Assembly (NCBI GenBank): GCA_964428895.1
Contig: CAYRZU010000071.1
Span: forward strand, 1 to 16,747
From: HyVt-337 sp964428895
Lineage (GTDB): Bacteria > Planctomycetota > Phycisphaerae > SM23-33
Direction: 5' to 3'
DNA: 16,747 bases
In this document: piece by piece, positions 1 through 7,885 of the stretch
Layout of the letters: each line of letters starts with the position of its first letter
Position numbering within the stretch: the stretch's first letter is position 1
Made by a program: the position numbers and the translations under genes
The notes under the pieces: generated by a model
What the model saw: the letters and a program-made list of their open reading frames with translations, nothing else
What the model was told of the DNA's origin: nothing
The model's database searches: none

Positions 1-640
1 TAAAGAACTCCGCAAACTTGGCTCGGACCTCCGGCGGCATGTATGCCATGGCGCGCTTCATCCCCTCCGGATTGAATCCCCCTCGTCGGCCTGCCCGCCT
101 CGAACGGCGCCCATCTGAAGGTTTATCCGACGAATCGGCCTGGCTGTCCTGGGCCTTCTGCCGCTGTCTAGCCGCGTCTTCCCAGTCGAGCATCTGGTCG
201 AGGCTTTTCTGCTTCTCGTCCGGGGACAGCGCGAAGTAGGCATCGAGCCGACGTTCCATCTGCTCGATGAACATCGGCGCCGCGTTCTCATGCAGACGTT
301 CGCGCTGCTCCTCCGTAAGATTTCGGTAGGCCTCACCCATCTTACGCTGCTCTTCCTGCCGGTCGCCCTGCCGGTCCTCCTGCTCGTCGACCTGCTCGTC
401 CCGACGGCGCTCCCAGACGGCCATCCGACGCTGCCGATATTCGTCTTGTTGCTGTTCGGACAACTCCTCGAATTCCTCCGACGCCATGAACGCCACCGCT
501 TCGGCGGCCTTCTGCTTCTCGGGGTCGGGCATACTCGGCGGCCAGAACACCACGGCCGCAGCAACCCCTCCCGCCGCCACCAAGGACACCACGCCGATAA
601 TCAGCCATTTGCGTCGATTGGGATTCGGGGGCATTATCAT
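1..640 (-). CDS. Membrane-anchored charged hypothetical protein (C-terminus outside window)
   Basis: I do not recognise a family. Reading from the ATG at 640, the protein has a short basic start (NPNRRK), one hydrophobic segment at about residues 11-31 (signal anchor or uncleaved signal), then a long hydrophilic region rich in Glu, Gln, Arg and Asp that probably forms helix or coiled coil (for example repeated DRQ/EEQ patches near residues 75-100). A basic stretch (RRSRRAGRRGG) lies near residues 180-190. The frame is open to the left edge, so the C-terminus is missing. The start ATG overlaps the stop of the upstream pseudopilin gene as ATGA, and a second ATG lies two codons later (634). The overlap suggests co-transcription and translational coupling, so a role with the pseudopilin in the envelope is possible but unproven. 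Confidence 0.8.
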   Translation of the reverse strand, partial: MIMPPNPNRRKWLIIGVVSLVAAGGVAAAVVFWPPSMPDPEKQKAAEAVAFMASEEFEELSEQQQDEYRQRRMAVWERRRDEQVDEQEDRQGDRQEEQRKMGEAYRNLTEEQRERLHENAAPMFIEQMERRLDAYFALSPDEKQKSLDQMLDWEDAARQRQKAQDSQADSSDKPSDGRRSRRAGRRGGFNPEGMKRAMAYMPPEVRAKFAEFF

Positions 641-1176
641 TCGAAATCTCCAACGTGGCCGTCCGTGAACAGGTAATTGATCGACTCGCTCCGCCGACGG
701 CCCTTCATCCAGTGGAAGGGGGCGTAATCATTCAGAACGGGGCTACTGGCCTCCCCCCATTGCTCAGAGAGAAAGTCCGTCCCGACCTTTCTTGCCCCCA
801 GATTGGTATGGTATTCATAGCTGCTGCCTTCTCGCTCGAAGTACCCGAGGTTATCGGCCGGACAGCGCAACAGTTCCGGACGATCCAGGAACGGCGCCAG
901 CACGTCCGCAATGCGCGGGTCGTCGCTGACGGGCTCCCCGTCGACCGTCGCGGAGGGCATCTGGGCGGCCTCCGGCATGACGTCGTTGGTGTCGTGGAGA
1001 TACATTTGAAACGTAATCGCGGCGCCGTGCAGGTTGTGCTTACACTTGGCATCCTTGACCAGGACCTTTGCCCGCGCCACCGCGGGAATGAGCATCACCA
1101 GCAGTAACGCCAGAATGGCAATGACCACCAACAGTTCCAGCAATGTGAAGCCTGAACGTCTCGGATCCCTTGTCAT
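637..1176 (-). CDS. Type IV pilin-like / type II secretion pseudopilin (prepilin N-terminal cleavage motif)
   Basis: This is a 179-aa prepilin-like protein. From the ATG at 1176 it begins MTRDPRRSG, then FTLLELLVVIAILALL: the classic prepilin peptidase site with cleavage G9|F10 and the conserved Glu at +5 (residue 14), followed by one hydrophobic helix. The middle carries a Cys (KCKHNL) and a later LRCPAD block, as in many planctomycete secretion-type pseudopilins. It ends with NYLFTDGHVGDFE, which resembles the H-X9-DG tail of DUF1559-type proteins, except that Arg occupies the place of the usual His. The frame is open 40 codons further upstream, but that segment is not signal-like. I chose 1176 because it gives the normal short leader and has GGAAG upstream. 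The substrate or pilus system is unknown. Confidence 0.85.
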   Translation of the reverse strand: MTRDPRRSGFTLLELLVVIAILALLLVMLIPAVARAKVLVKDAKCKHNLHGAAITFQMYLHDTNDVMPEAAQMPSATVDGEPVSDDPRIADVLAPFLDRPELLRCPADNLGYFEREGSSYEYHTNLGARKVGTDFLSEQWGEASSPVLNDYAPFHWMKGRRRSESINYLFTDGHVGDFE

Positions 1177-1515
1177 CAGACTTGACTTCCAGAAAGGCAC
1201 GATTATCTCAGTATAACGCGTCCAACGGGCCCTATTGCACGCGATCGCATCTCTTTTCAACGGAACGAACATTCCCAGAAAACTCGAACAAACCATTTGC
1301 CTCTATCGCGAAATGCCTGTATGAACATCCTCAAGATGCCTCGCGTAAGCATGAAGGCGCTAGCCACGGACTAGGCTATGGTTAGTGTACGGACACCCCT
1401 GACGGCGCTTGCGTCGGCGATTCGGCGTGCACCACACTGGACGATGGTGGCGTTTCGCCAGGCTCGACGTATGGGCCGGAAGCGCCCAAAAGCTCGTTGT
1501 CAAACTTTCCCCTGT
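1177..1515. other. Intergenic region between divergent pseudopilin and hydrolase genes
   Basis: These 339 bases separate two divergent genes and should hold both promoters. The first part (about 1195-1340) is visibly more AT-rich than the flanking genes. I could not find a convincing -35/-10 pair on either strand; on the minus strand TATACT and GATAAT occur around 1200-1216 without a well-spaced -35. The hydrolase frame is open back to an ATG at 1378, but the extra 46 residues are Arg-rich and unlike the family, so I treat this part as non-coding. Confidence 0.4.
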
Positions 1516-2349
1516 ATGACACAATCTCTTGCCGTGAAGCGAACAACATCTGACAAGGACGGTTCGACACCGACGGAACGGACCTTCACGACGATTGAAC
1601 GGGGTGAGGGCTCACCGATTCTTCTTCTGCACGGCCTGATGGGCGCTGCCAAGAACTGGCGGCCCGTTCTGCAGAATCTCTCCCCGGACTCCCACTCCAT
1701 TGCCCTGGATATCCCCTTCTTCCAGGAAGGCATAAAGCTCAATACGATCCCGGCCATCGTCGATTACGTTCGAGATTACATCGAGCACATGGACCTCAAG
1801 CAGTTGCTCGTGGCGGGCAACAGCCTGGGCGGACACGTGGGGCTGCACCTGGCGATGGCAATCCCCGAACGAATCGCCGGGCTGGTGCTAACCGGTTCCA
1901 GCGGCCTGTACGAACGGGAAATGGGTCGCCCCCAAGGGGCCAACCCCTCCCGCCAGTGGTATTACGAGAAGATGTGTGAGATCTTCTACGATCCGATCAT
2001 GGTCACCGACGAAATGGTCGACGACGTGCAGGCGATCCTGTCCGGGCGACAATGCAAACGCGTTCTCGTATCCATCGCCAAGAGCGCCAAGCGGGACAAC
2101 CTGGCTGACCGGCTCGGCGAGGTCCAGTGCCCCGTTCTGCTGGTCTGGGGCAAGCAGGATAACGTCACCCCGCCCGACGTGGCGGATGAGTTCAACTCGC
2201 TACTGCCGAACAGCGAACTCGCCTGGCTCGACAAGTGCGGCCACACTCCCATGCTCGAGCATCCGGCCGTGTTTGCCAAGACGATGTCAAAGTGGTGGCG
2301 GCGTATCGGCATGAAAAGGATGGTAGCCGGTGGCGAGTCTCGGCCTTAG
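1516..2349 (+). CDS. Alpha/beta-fold hydrolase
   Basis: This is a 277-aa alpha/beta hydrolase. Visible landmarks are the oxyanion HG motif (LLLHGLMG, residues 37-43), the nucleophile elbow GNSLGG with Ser103, the acid Asp215 in WGKQD, and the catalytic His243 in CGHTPMLEHP. A cap region lies around 130-200. The catalytic triad is complete, so an active serine hydrolase is expected (esterase, thioesterase or amidase; the substrate cannot be read from sequence). No signal peptide is seen, so it is probably cytoplasmic. The start is uncertain: none of the ATGs at 1378, 1471 or 1516 has a clear ribosome-binding site, and 1516 gives the usual family length. It lies 42 bp upstream of the GH3 gene on the same strand, which suggests an operon. 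Confidence 0.87.
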   Translation: MTQSLAVKRTTSDKDGSTPTERTFTTIERGEGSPILLLHGLMGAAKNWRPVLQNLSPDSHSIALDIPFFQEGIKLNTIPAIVDYVRDYIEHMDLKQLLVAGNSLGGHVGLHLAMAIPERIAGLVLTGSSGLYEREMGRPQGANPSRQWYYEKMCEIFYDPIMVTDEMVDDVQAILSGRQCKRVLVSIAKSAKRDNLADRLGEVQCPVLLVWGKQDNVTPPDVADEFNSLLPNSELAWLDKCGHTPMLEHPAVFAKTMSKWWRRIGMKRMVAGGESRP

Positions 2350-2391
2350 GTTGGCCGGAGCAGACGCTTCCGACGGCCCCCGTCGAGACCC

Positions 2392-3930
2392 ATGAACCTC
2401 CTCGGACCGACTTTTTCTGTCTACCTCAAGAAGGTGGAACGCTGGCTTCAGCGATCGGCGGCCCGACCGGGCCCCTGCCAGGCACGTATGCTTGCCCGCC
2501 TGCTCGGCCGCGCCAAGAACACCGCCTTCGGCCGGACTCATGACTTCGAGGCGATCAAGACCCACGCGGACTTCATCAAAGCCGTTCCCATCGGCGACTA
2601 CGTCCAGCACCTCGACCTATTCGAACGCATGGTCGACGGCCAACCGAACGTCTGCTGGCCCGGCGTGATCAAGTATTTCGCCCAGACCTCCGGCACGACC
2701 GCCGGCGACAAGCGTATCCCCATCACCAGCGAAATGGCCAAGTCGAACGGCCGAGCGGCGGTGGCGATCTTCGCCTACTACAATCGACGGGGATCCAAGC
2801 GGGTCTCGCAACTGCTCGGCGGACAGTTGCTCTTCCTCGGCGGTTCGACCACCATGACCCCGACTCAGGCCGGAGGATGGATCGGAGATTTATCCGGCAT
2901 CGCCACCAAGTCCATCCATTGGCCCCTGACCACACGCTACGAGCCCGGCTTCGACCTGGCGCTGATCGATAACTGGGAAGACAAGATCGAACGCGTCGCC
3001 CAACGGGTCCAGAACCGGGACATCCGATTTGTCACCGGCATGCCGAGTTGGGTGAAGATCCTCTTCGACCGGGTCTGCGAACTGCGAGGCGTTGCGCCGG
3101 AAGACGGCATCAGCCACGTCTGGCCCAACCTGAGCCTGTTTGTCCACGGCGGCGTGAACTTTCAGCCCTATCGCCCCACCTTCGCTCGCTACTTCCGACC
3201 CGACCACGATCTGCAGTTCTTGGAGGTCTATCCAGCCAGCGAGGGCTTCATTGCCATCCAGGCCGAAGCGAACGACCCCGGCATGGAGTTGCTGACCGAC
3301 AACGGGCTGTTCTATGAGTTCGTCCCCTTGAGCGAATGGGGTCGGAACGATGCGCCGCGTCTGACCATCGATCAGGTCGACGTCGGCGTGCCCTACTCGG
3401 TTCTGCTGAGCACCAACGCGGGCCTGTGGGCCTACGACATCGGTGATGTAGTCACCTTCACGTCCTTGGTGCCGCCGCGAATTGTCTTTGCCGGGCGAAA
3501 CAAGCACTTCATCAACGCCTTCGGAGAAAACATCATCGGCCAGCAGGTCAACCAGGCCGTCGCCGCCGCCGCCGAAGCCACCGGCGCCGAGGTCGAAGCC
3601 TTCACCGCCTCACCCCGATACGCCGGCACGGATCATCGGGTCGGCGCCCATGAGTACGTAGTGGAGTTCACCCGCGCCCCTGCTGACCTCGACGCCTTCG
3701 CCCGCGAAATCGATCGAACGCTCCAAGCCGTCAACGTCGATTACTCCGTCAAGCGACGGGGAGATCTAGGAATGACGTCAGTGGAAGTCGCCGACGTGCC
3801 GACCGGCACGTTCTATCAATGGATGAAGCAACGGGGAAAACTCGGCGGCCAACACAAGGTGCCGGTTTGCGCCAATGACCGGCGCTACGTGGATGAGTTG
3901 CTGGCGCTAGCCGCCAACTCGATCGCCTGA
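2392..3930 (+). CDS. GH3 auxin-responsive promoter family protein (acyl-adenylating, putative acid-amido synthetase)
   Basis: This is a 512-aa protein of the GH3 family, the length expected for the family. Members belong to the ANL adenylate-forming superfamily; plant ones adenylate a carboxylic acid with ATP and pass it to an amino acid amine. Seen here are the ATP P-loop QTSGTTAGDKRIPIT (residues 98-112), the second adenylation motif EVYPASEG (278-285), the third motif LWAYDIGDVV (345-354), and the GH3-type C-terminal lobe (FAGRNKHFINAFGEN at 366-380, then VNVDYSVKRRGDLGM). All three adenylation motifs look intact. Bacterial GH3 substrates are mostly unknown. The gene follows the hydrolase and ends 11 bp from the convergent aminotransferase/reductase fusion, so it may act on acids or amines of that pathway (inference). 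The ribosome-binding site is weak. Confidence 0.88.
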   Translation: MNLLGPTFSVYLKKVERWLQRSAARPGPCQARMLARLLGRAKNTAFGRTHDFEAIKTHADFIKAVPIGDYVQHLDLFERMVDGQPNVCWPGVIKYFAQTSGTTAGDKRIPITSEMAKSNGRAAVAIFAYYNRRGSKRVSQLLGGQLLFLGGSTTMTPTQAGGWIGDLSGIATKSIHWPLTTRYEPGFDLALIDNWEDKIERVAQRVQNRDIRFVTGMPSWVKILFDRVCELRGVAPEDGISHVWPNLSLFVHGGVNFQPYRPTFARYFRPDHDLQFLEVYPASEGFIAIQAEANDPGMELLTDNGLFYEFVPLSEWGRNDAPRLTIDQVDVGVPYSVLLSTNAGLWAYDIGDVVTFTSLVPPRIVFAGRNKHFINAFGENIIGQQVNQAVAAAAEATGAEVEAFTASPRYAGTDHRVGAHEYVVEFTRAPADLDAFAREIDRTLQAVNVDYSVKRRGDLGMTSVEVADVPTGTFYQWMKQRGKLGGQHKVPVCANDRRYVDELLALAANSIA

Positions 3931-3941
3931 CGACGGACGGC

Positions 3942-6578
3942 TTAGCTCTTCCGGCACAACTCCGGGGAGGCCGCCACGAACCCGTGCTTCTTGGCTAGGC
4001 CACCGATGTATTCGGCCTCGGCAACATCCAGCCGCTGGCCAATGCTGTGGTCAGTGAAGTCACCCGCCAACGCCAGCAGGATCGTCTCGGCCAGACAGCC
4101 CAGGGTGGTCCCTTCGGGCAATATCTGGAACTCACCGCCAAAGTCGACCGGATGGGGCAACTGCACCAACCCGCCTTCGAAGATCAGGACGTCCGGCCTC
4201 TGCTTCGGCAGATCGGCTGCCACGTTACTGGGGCGAGCCACGTCACAAACGATCGCATTGGGCTTGAGGTGCTCCGGATGAATCAACGCTTGGTCGGAGC
4301 TGGTCGCCAGCACAATGATGTCCGCCTCATCCACCGCGCCGACCAGATCACAGGTGTGTCGGATCAGAACTTCCCGGCCCGTTTCGGCCAGCATCTCTTC
4401 CATCATGCCGGCCAACTTGACCGTTCGATCCGGATGATCGGGCGGCAGGTGCTGGCGAGTCCATTGGGCAAAGGCATCGGGCGTATCGCCATGGTGGCGA
4501 ATTGCTTCGGAAAGAACGGCCTCGCAGACGCTTTGTTGGACCAGCCCACCCGCCGCTTGGCCGTTGCTTTCAGCCAAGCGCCCCAGCAGATGGCGGTACA
4601 CGTCGCCGGCAACGATACGACACCGCTGGGGCGCGTCCGGGCTGAGGCTGTTCCCGATCAACGTCAGTCGACCAACTTCCGGCGCCAACAGCAATGAGGC
4701 CAGCCGCCCGACCGCACCGGTTGCGCCAATCGCCGCCACATGGGCCTTCGCCAGGTCCACACCTCGTCCGGCGGCGGCTTTGCGGATGCCGTCGGCCGCC
4801 ATCACGCTGGACAAGGTGTTGCCCGTGGTGACCGCGATGCCCTTGCCAACCACGCGCTGGCCGCCGCGCGTGATGACGGAATTGAAGCCTCCCAGCCCGA
4901 GAATCTTGGCCCCGCGCCGTTTGGCCACGTCAATGGTCCGTTGAAACAGCGCGATCATTTCGTTGCGACCCAATTCCAATAGCTGCATCGGCAACATCGG
5001 CACTGCGAGTAGCCATCCGTCGACCGTGTCGCCGCTGGCCGAGCACAAGGCCTCGACATGGTCGAGAATGCCCGGCCCGACCTGAGCCACCCACTGCCGC
5101 CACCGCTCCAATCGCTCCGGAGAAAACTTCCTGAAGGCGGGGTCGACACGAACGTAATCGGACTCGTCGATGTAATGGCCCATGAAGGCGAAGGTGTGCG
5201 CGCCGCTCTGGCGGGTCGGCTCGTGCCGTTCCCGCATGTCTGAAGCCGCCGACACATACAGGCCGTCCGGCCTAGGCGTTGGCGGCACGTCGGTCAGATG
5301 CCGGAACAGTTCGTGGAAATCCCCGTCGACCAGATACTGGCAAATGGTCGCAATGGCGTCGATGGCCTGATCGATCTCCTCCTTACCAACCGTAAACGGC
5401 GGCTCAAGACGGAGGAAATGCGCGTCGTTAAAGACCGCGGCCGTCACGATCTGCTGGCTCTGAAGGAGGTACCCGCTCATCAGGATCGTCAGCAGACCGG
5501 CCCGGCTGGCAAAGCCCATTGCAAAGGAGCCCTCGCCATCGAAACGATGAAACTCGATGCCCGCCATCAGGCCCCGGCCTCGGGCCTCCTTGATCACCTG
5601 CGGATAACGCGCGGCCAATTCCCGAAGACGACCCAATAAGTAGTCGCCTATCTTTGCCACGTGGGAAACGATCTGCTGATCGTCGCGAAGCAGGATGTCG
5701 ATCACTTGCGACCCGACCGCACAAGCCAACTGATTGCCCGCGAAGGTCGAGCTATGCAGCATGCCAAACCCATGGTCCCACGCCTTGGGCGTGCAGATGC
5801 AGGCGGCGATCGGCATCAACGCCCCGCCCAGCGCCTTGCCCAGCAGCATGATATCCGGCGATACGCCCGCGGCCTCCGCGGCGAACAAGGCGCCGGTCCG
5901 TCCTAGGCCGGTTTGCACCTCATCGAACACCGTCAATACGCCGGCCGACCGGCACAGGTCCGCCGCCTTGGCCAGGTAGCCGTCCGGCGCGGAAACCATA
6001 CCGCCTTCTCCTTGCACCGGCTCGACCATGAATGCGGCGATGTGGTCACCGTCGGCATGCAGTTTCTCCGCCAAGGCGTCCAGATCGCCGTAGGGAATGT
6101 AGTCGAATCCCGGCGCGGGTGCGTTGAACAAAGCCTGGTAGACCGGGTTGCCTGTCGCCGACAACGCTCCGAGCGTCTTGCCGTGGAAGCCGCCGATCGT
6201 CGAGAGGATCGTGGGCCGACCCGTTCGGGCTCGGGCGAGCTTGATGGCCGCTTCGGCCGCCTCGGCCCCGCTGTTGGTGAAGACCGTGCAGCCCAGGTCG
6301 CCAGGGGTGATCTGCCTCAGCATTTCGGCCAACTGTTCCGTAGCTACACCAGTGAACGGTTGGATCATCTGGGGCTGACCCGACCGGGCCCAGTCCGTCA
6401 GAGCCTCAACCAACTCCGGATGATTGTGTCCCAACGACGCCACCCCGTACTGCGACAGGAAGTCCAGATACGAGCGGCCGTCAGCATCGTAAAGGAAATG
6501 GCCCGAGCCGCGCACAAACTGAACGCCCAAGCCGCACTGGGCCAGCAAGTACTTCCGGGTGGGGTTATACGGATTCAC
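3942..6578 (-). CDS. Fusion: class III aminotransferase + long-chain acyl-ACP reductase (AAR)-like domain
   Basis: This is an 878-aa two-domain protein. Residues 1-415 are a class III PLP aminotransferase: NSGAEAAEAAIKLAR near 102-116, DEVQTGLGRTG (Asp219), PLP lysine Lys248 in LLGKALGG, and HSSTFAGN (Thr278). Residues 463-873 resemble cyanobacterial acyl-ACP reductase: FAFMGHY, LGLGGFNSVI, TTGNTLSS, dinucleotide-binding GATGAVG (618-624), DIIVLAT, FEGGLVQ and a Cys828 in LGCLAETILLALAGDF, where I place the acyl-thioester Cys of AAR. About 70 extra residues (roughly 648-750) split the Rossmann part. Expected chemistry: acyl thioester to aldehyde, then amination to an alkylamine. The start is the GTG at 6578 because GGAG lies 8 nt upstream; a GTG two codons earlier has a spacing of only 2. 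It is the last gene of the minus-strand run, 45 bp after the long GNAT. No signal peptide. Confidence 0.83.
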   Translation of the reverse strand: MNPYNPTRKYLLAQCGLGVQFVRGSGHFLYDADGRSYLDFLSQYGVASLGHNHPELVEALTDWARSGQPQMIQPFTGVATEQLAEMLRQITPGDLGCTVFTNSGAEAAEAAIKLARARTGRPTILSTIGGFHGKTLGALSATGNPVYQALFNAPAPGFDYIPYGDLDALAEKLHADGDHIAAFMVEPVQGEGGMVSAPDGYLAKAADLCRSAGVLTVFDEVQTGLGRTGALFAAEAAGVSPDIMLLGKALGGALMPIAACICTPKAWDHGFGMLHSSTFAGNQLACAVGSQVIDILLRDDQQIVSHVAKIGDYLLGRLRELAARYPQVIKEARGRGLMAGIEFHRFDGEGSFAMGFASRAGLLTILMSGYLLQSQQIVTAAVFNDAHFLRLEPPFTVGKEEIDQAIDAIATICQYLVDGDFHELFRHLTDVPPTPRPDGLYVSAASDMRERHEPTRQSGAHTFAFMGHYIDESDYVRVDPAFRKFSPERLERWRQWVAQVGPGILDHVEALCSASGDTVDGWLLAVPMLPMQLLELGRNEMIALFQRTIDVAKRRGAKILGLGGFNSVITRGGQRVVGKGIAVTTGNTLSSVMAADGIRKAAAGRGVDLAKAHVAAIGATGAVGRLASLLLAPEVGRLTLIGNSLSPDAPQRCRIVAGDVYRHLLGRLAESNGQAAGGLVQQSVCEAVLSEAIRHHGDTPDAFAQWTRQHLPPDHPDRTVKLAGMMEEMLAETGREVLIRHTCDLVGAVDEADIIVLATSSDQALIHPEHLKPNAIVCDVARPSNVAADLPKQRPDVLIFEGGLVQLPHPVDFGGEFQILPEGTTLGCLAETILLALAGDFTDHSIGQRLDVAEAEYIGGLAKKHGFVAASPELCRKS

Positions 6579-6586
6579 AATCACTA

Positions 6587-6590
6587 CTCC
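6587..6590 (-). promoter_or_regulatory. Ribosome-binding site GGAG deciding the GTG start of the fusion gene
   Basis: GGAG on the minus strand lies 8 nt before the GTG at 6578-6576 but only 2 nt before the in-frame GTG at 6584-6582, so the inner GTG is the better start. Confidence 0.55.
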
Positions 6591-6623
6591 AGCAAGAATG
6601 CCGCAACAACCGTCGCGGCGGCC

Positions 6624-7817
6624 CTAAAGATCCTGGCGGTAAATACGGTATCGCCGATTGGGCTTGAACCCGTATCGCGTCAGGGGGGTCAGAATCGAGG
6701 CATTATCTTCGAGCACCAAGTGGGCGTCAACGTAACGGATACCGAGGCTGTAGACTTTTCGGCCAAACTCGCCGACCAGGGCAGGCACGACCAATGATCG
6801 CTCGTATCCCGGCGCCACGCCCAGCACCAAGGTACGCATACACGTCGGCTTCCACCGCCTGGCCCGGAGTATCAATTCCACCGGCTCAACCCAACGCCAT
6901 CGGCAGATCAGCCGGCCAATGAGTTCATTGAGGTCCGGAATGGCCATCAGGACGCCGACCGGCTCACCGTGATGCTCGGCGATCACAAGGGCTTCGTGGA
7001 TGGCCACACGGTGAAGACTCCAGGCAATGTCCGCCAATTCGGCCTCGCTCATGGGACAGTGGCCCCACAGATGGCCGAGGGCTTCATTGAAGACCTTGCA
7101 GATGGTCTGGATCTCCGCATCGAAGTTCTTGATGTTGGGGGAACGAAGCGTGATCTCACCGTAGGACCGATCCGCCGCCTCGTCCGCCAGTCCGAAGAAG
7201 CGTTCGACGTACTCGGCCACTTCCTCGGATTCCAGGTCGATCGTCAGGCCAAGCAAGTCTTTGGCCTTGGTCAGGCCTGCTCGGGCCAGAAGGGCCGGGT
7301 AGTAGTCCGGCTGAAACGCGCTGAGGAATCGATGAGGTTGATCGAATCCTTCGATCAGGAGGCCGTAATCGTAGGTCTCGGAGGGGCTGGCCGGCCCCAT
7401 GATCTCCGTGCATCCGTTCGAACGCAGCCAGTTCTTGGCCGCGTCGAATAGCCCCTCCGCGACCTGGGGAGAGTCAATGCTGTCGAAGAAGCCAAAGAAT
7501 CCTGGGGCATGATCTTGGCCATGCTGCTGCCGGACGTGAGCGTCGTGGTGGTGGTTCACAATCGCCCCGATGCGGCCGACCGGGTCACCCGCCGAATCGC
7601 GAGCGATAAAGAACTCCGCCTCGGCCGCCCGACCGCCGTCGTAGAAGGTATGACGCTTGCGATCCAGTATCTGGTGTTCCGTCAGCTTCAGGGGGGCTAC
7701 CCAGCCCGGTTGTTGACGGCGCAAAGCCGCCAATCGCTCGAACGTCCGCAGGTCGGCTCGGCCGCTGACAGGTTGAACGTCGCATGGGGCGACCTGAATG
7801 AGGGAAGCAGCCGTCAT
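6624..7817 (-). CDS. Long GNAT-fold acyltransferase, YghO-like
   Basis: This 397-aa protein resembles the long GNAT-like family that includes E. coli YghO. Recognised blocks are VGRIGAIVNHHHD (80-92), GFFGFFD (107-113), GPASPSETYDYG (141-152), YYPALLARAGLTKAKDLL (172-189), a second GNAT-like half with VIAEHHGEPVGVLMAIPD, and a C-terminal LGIRYVDAHLVLEDN...LTRYGFKPNRRYRIYR. No signal peptide or membrane helix is evident. As I recall, some bacterial ceramide synthases that acylate long-chain amines also have a GNAT fold, so an N-acyltransferase role on an amine made by the neighbouring fusion enzyme is attractive but is inference. It sits between the small GNAT (68 bp upstream) and the fusion gene (45 bp downstream), same strand. 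The ATG at 7817 fits the family N-terminus (PVSGRADLRTFERL); no strong ribosome-binding site is seen. Confidence 0.8.
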   Translation of the reverse strand: MTAASLIQVAPCDVQPVSGRADLRTFERLAALRRQQPGWVAPLKLTEHQILDRKRHTFYDGGRAAEAEFFIARDSAGDPVGRIGAIVNHHHDAHVRQQHGQDHAPGFFGFFDSIDSPQVAEGLFDAAKNWLRSNGCTEIMGPASPSETYDYGLLIEGFDQPHRFLSAFQPDYYPALLARAGLTKAKDLLGLTIDLESEEVAEYVERFFGLADEAADRSYGEITLRSPNIKNFDAEIQTICKVFNEALGHLWGHCPMSEAELADIAWSLHRVAIHEALVIAEHHGEPVGVLMAIPDLNELIGRLICRWRWVEPVELILRARRWKPTCMRTLVLGVAPGYERSLVVPALVGEFGRKVYSLGIRYVDAHLVLEDNASILTPLTRYGFKPNRRYRIYRQDL

Positions 7818-7854
7818 TGGCGTTACGCTCGTCTAGGATGCTTGCGGCGGGACC

Positions 7855-7878
7855 TCGCCAGCCGCCGGTGGTTGGCGA
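7855..7878 (-). other. Intercistronic hairpin between the two GNAT genes
   Basis: Arms TCGCCAGCC (7855-7863) and GGTTGGCGA (7870-7878) pair over 9 bp around a 6-nt loop. In the minus-strand transcript one pair becomes an A-C mismatch. It lies just after the stop of the small GNAT. There is no T-run, so it is more likely a processing or attenuation hairpin than a strong terminator. Confidence 0.3.
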
Positions 7879-7885
7879 AGGTGAT

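Noticed and set aside
1378..1515. 46-residue N-terminal extension of the alpha/beta hydrolase from the ATG at 1378
   Set aside because: Arg-rich, unlike the family, no signal peptide and no ribosome-binding site; the fold begins after the ATG at 1516.
2890..3507. 205-codon minus-strand open frame
   Set aside because: Antisense to the GH3 gene, which has intact adenylation motifs; no family features in the reverse frame.
5913..6797. 294-codon plus-strand open frame
   Set aside because: Antisense to the aminotransferase domain and the end of the long GNAT; composition is typical of a shadow frame.
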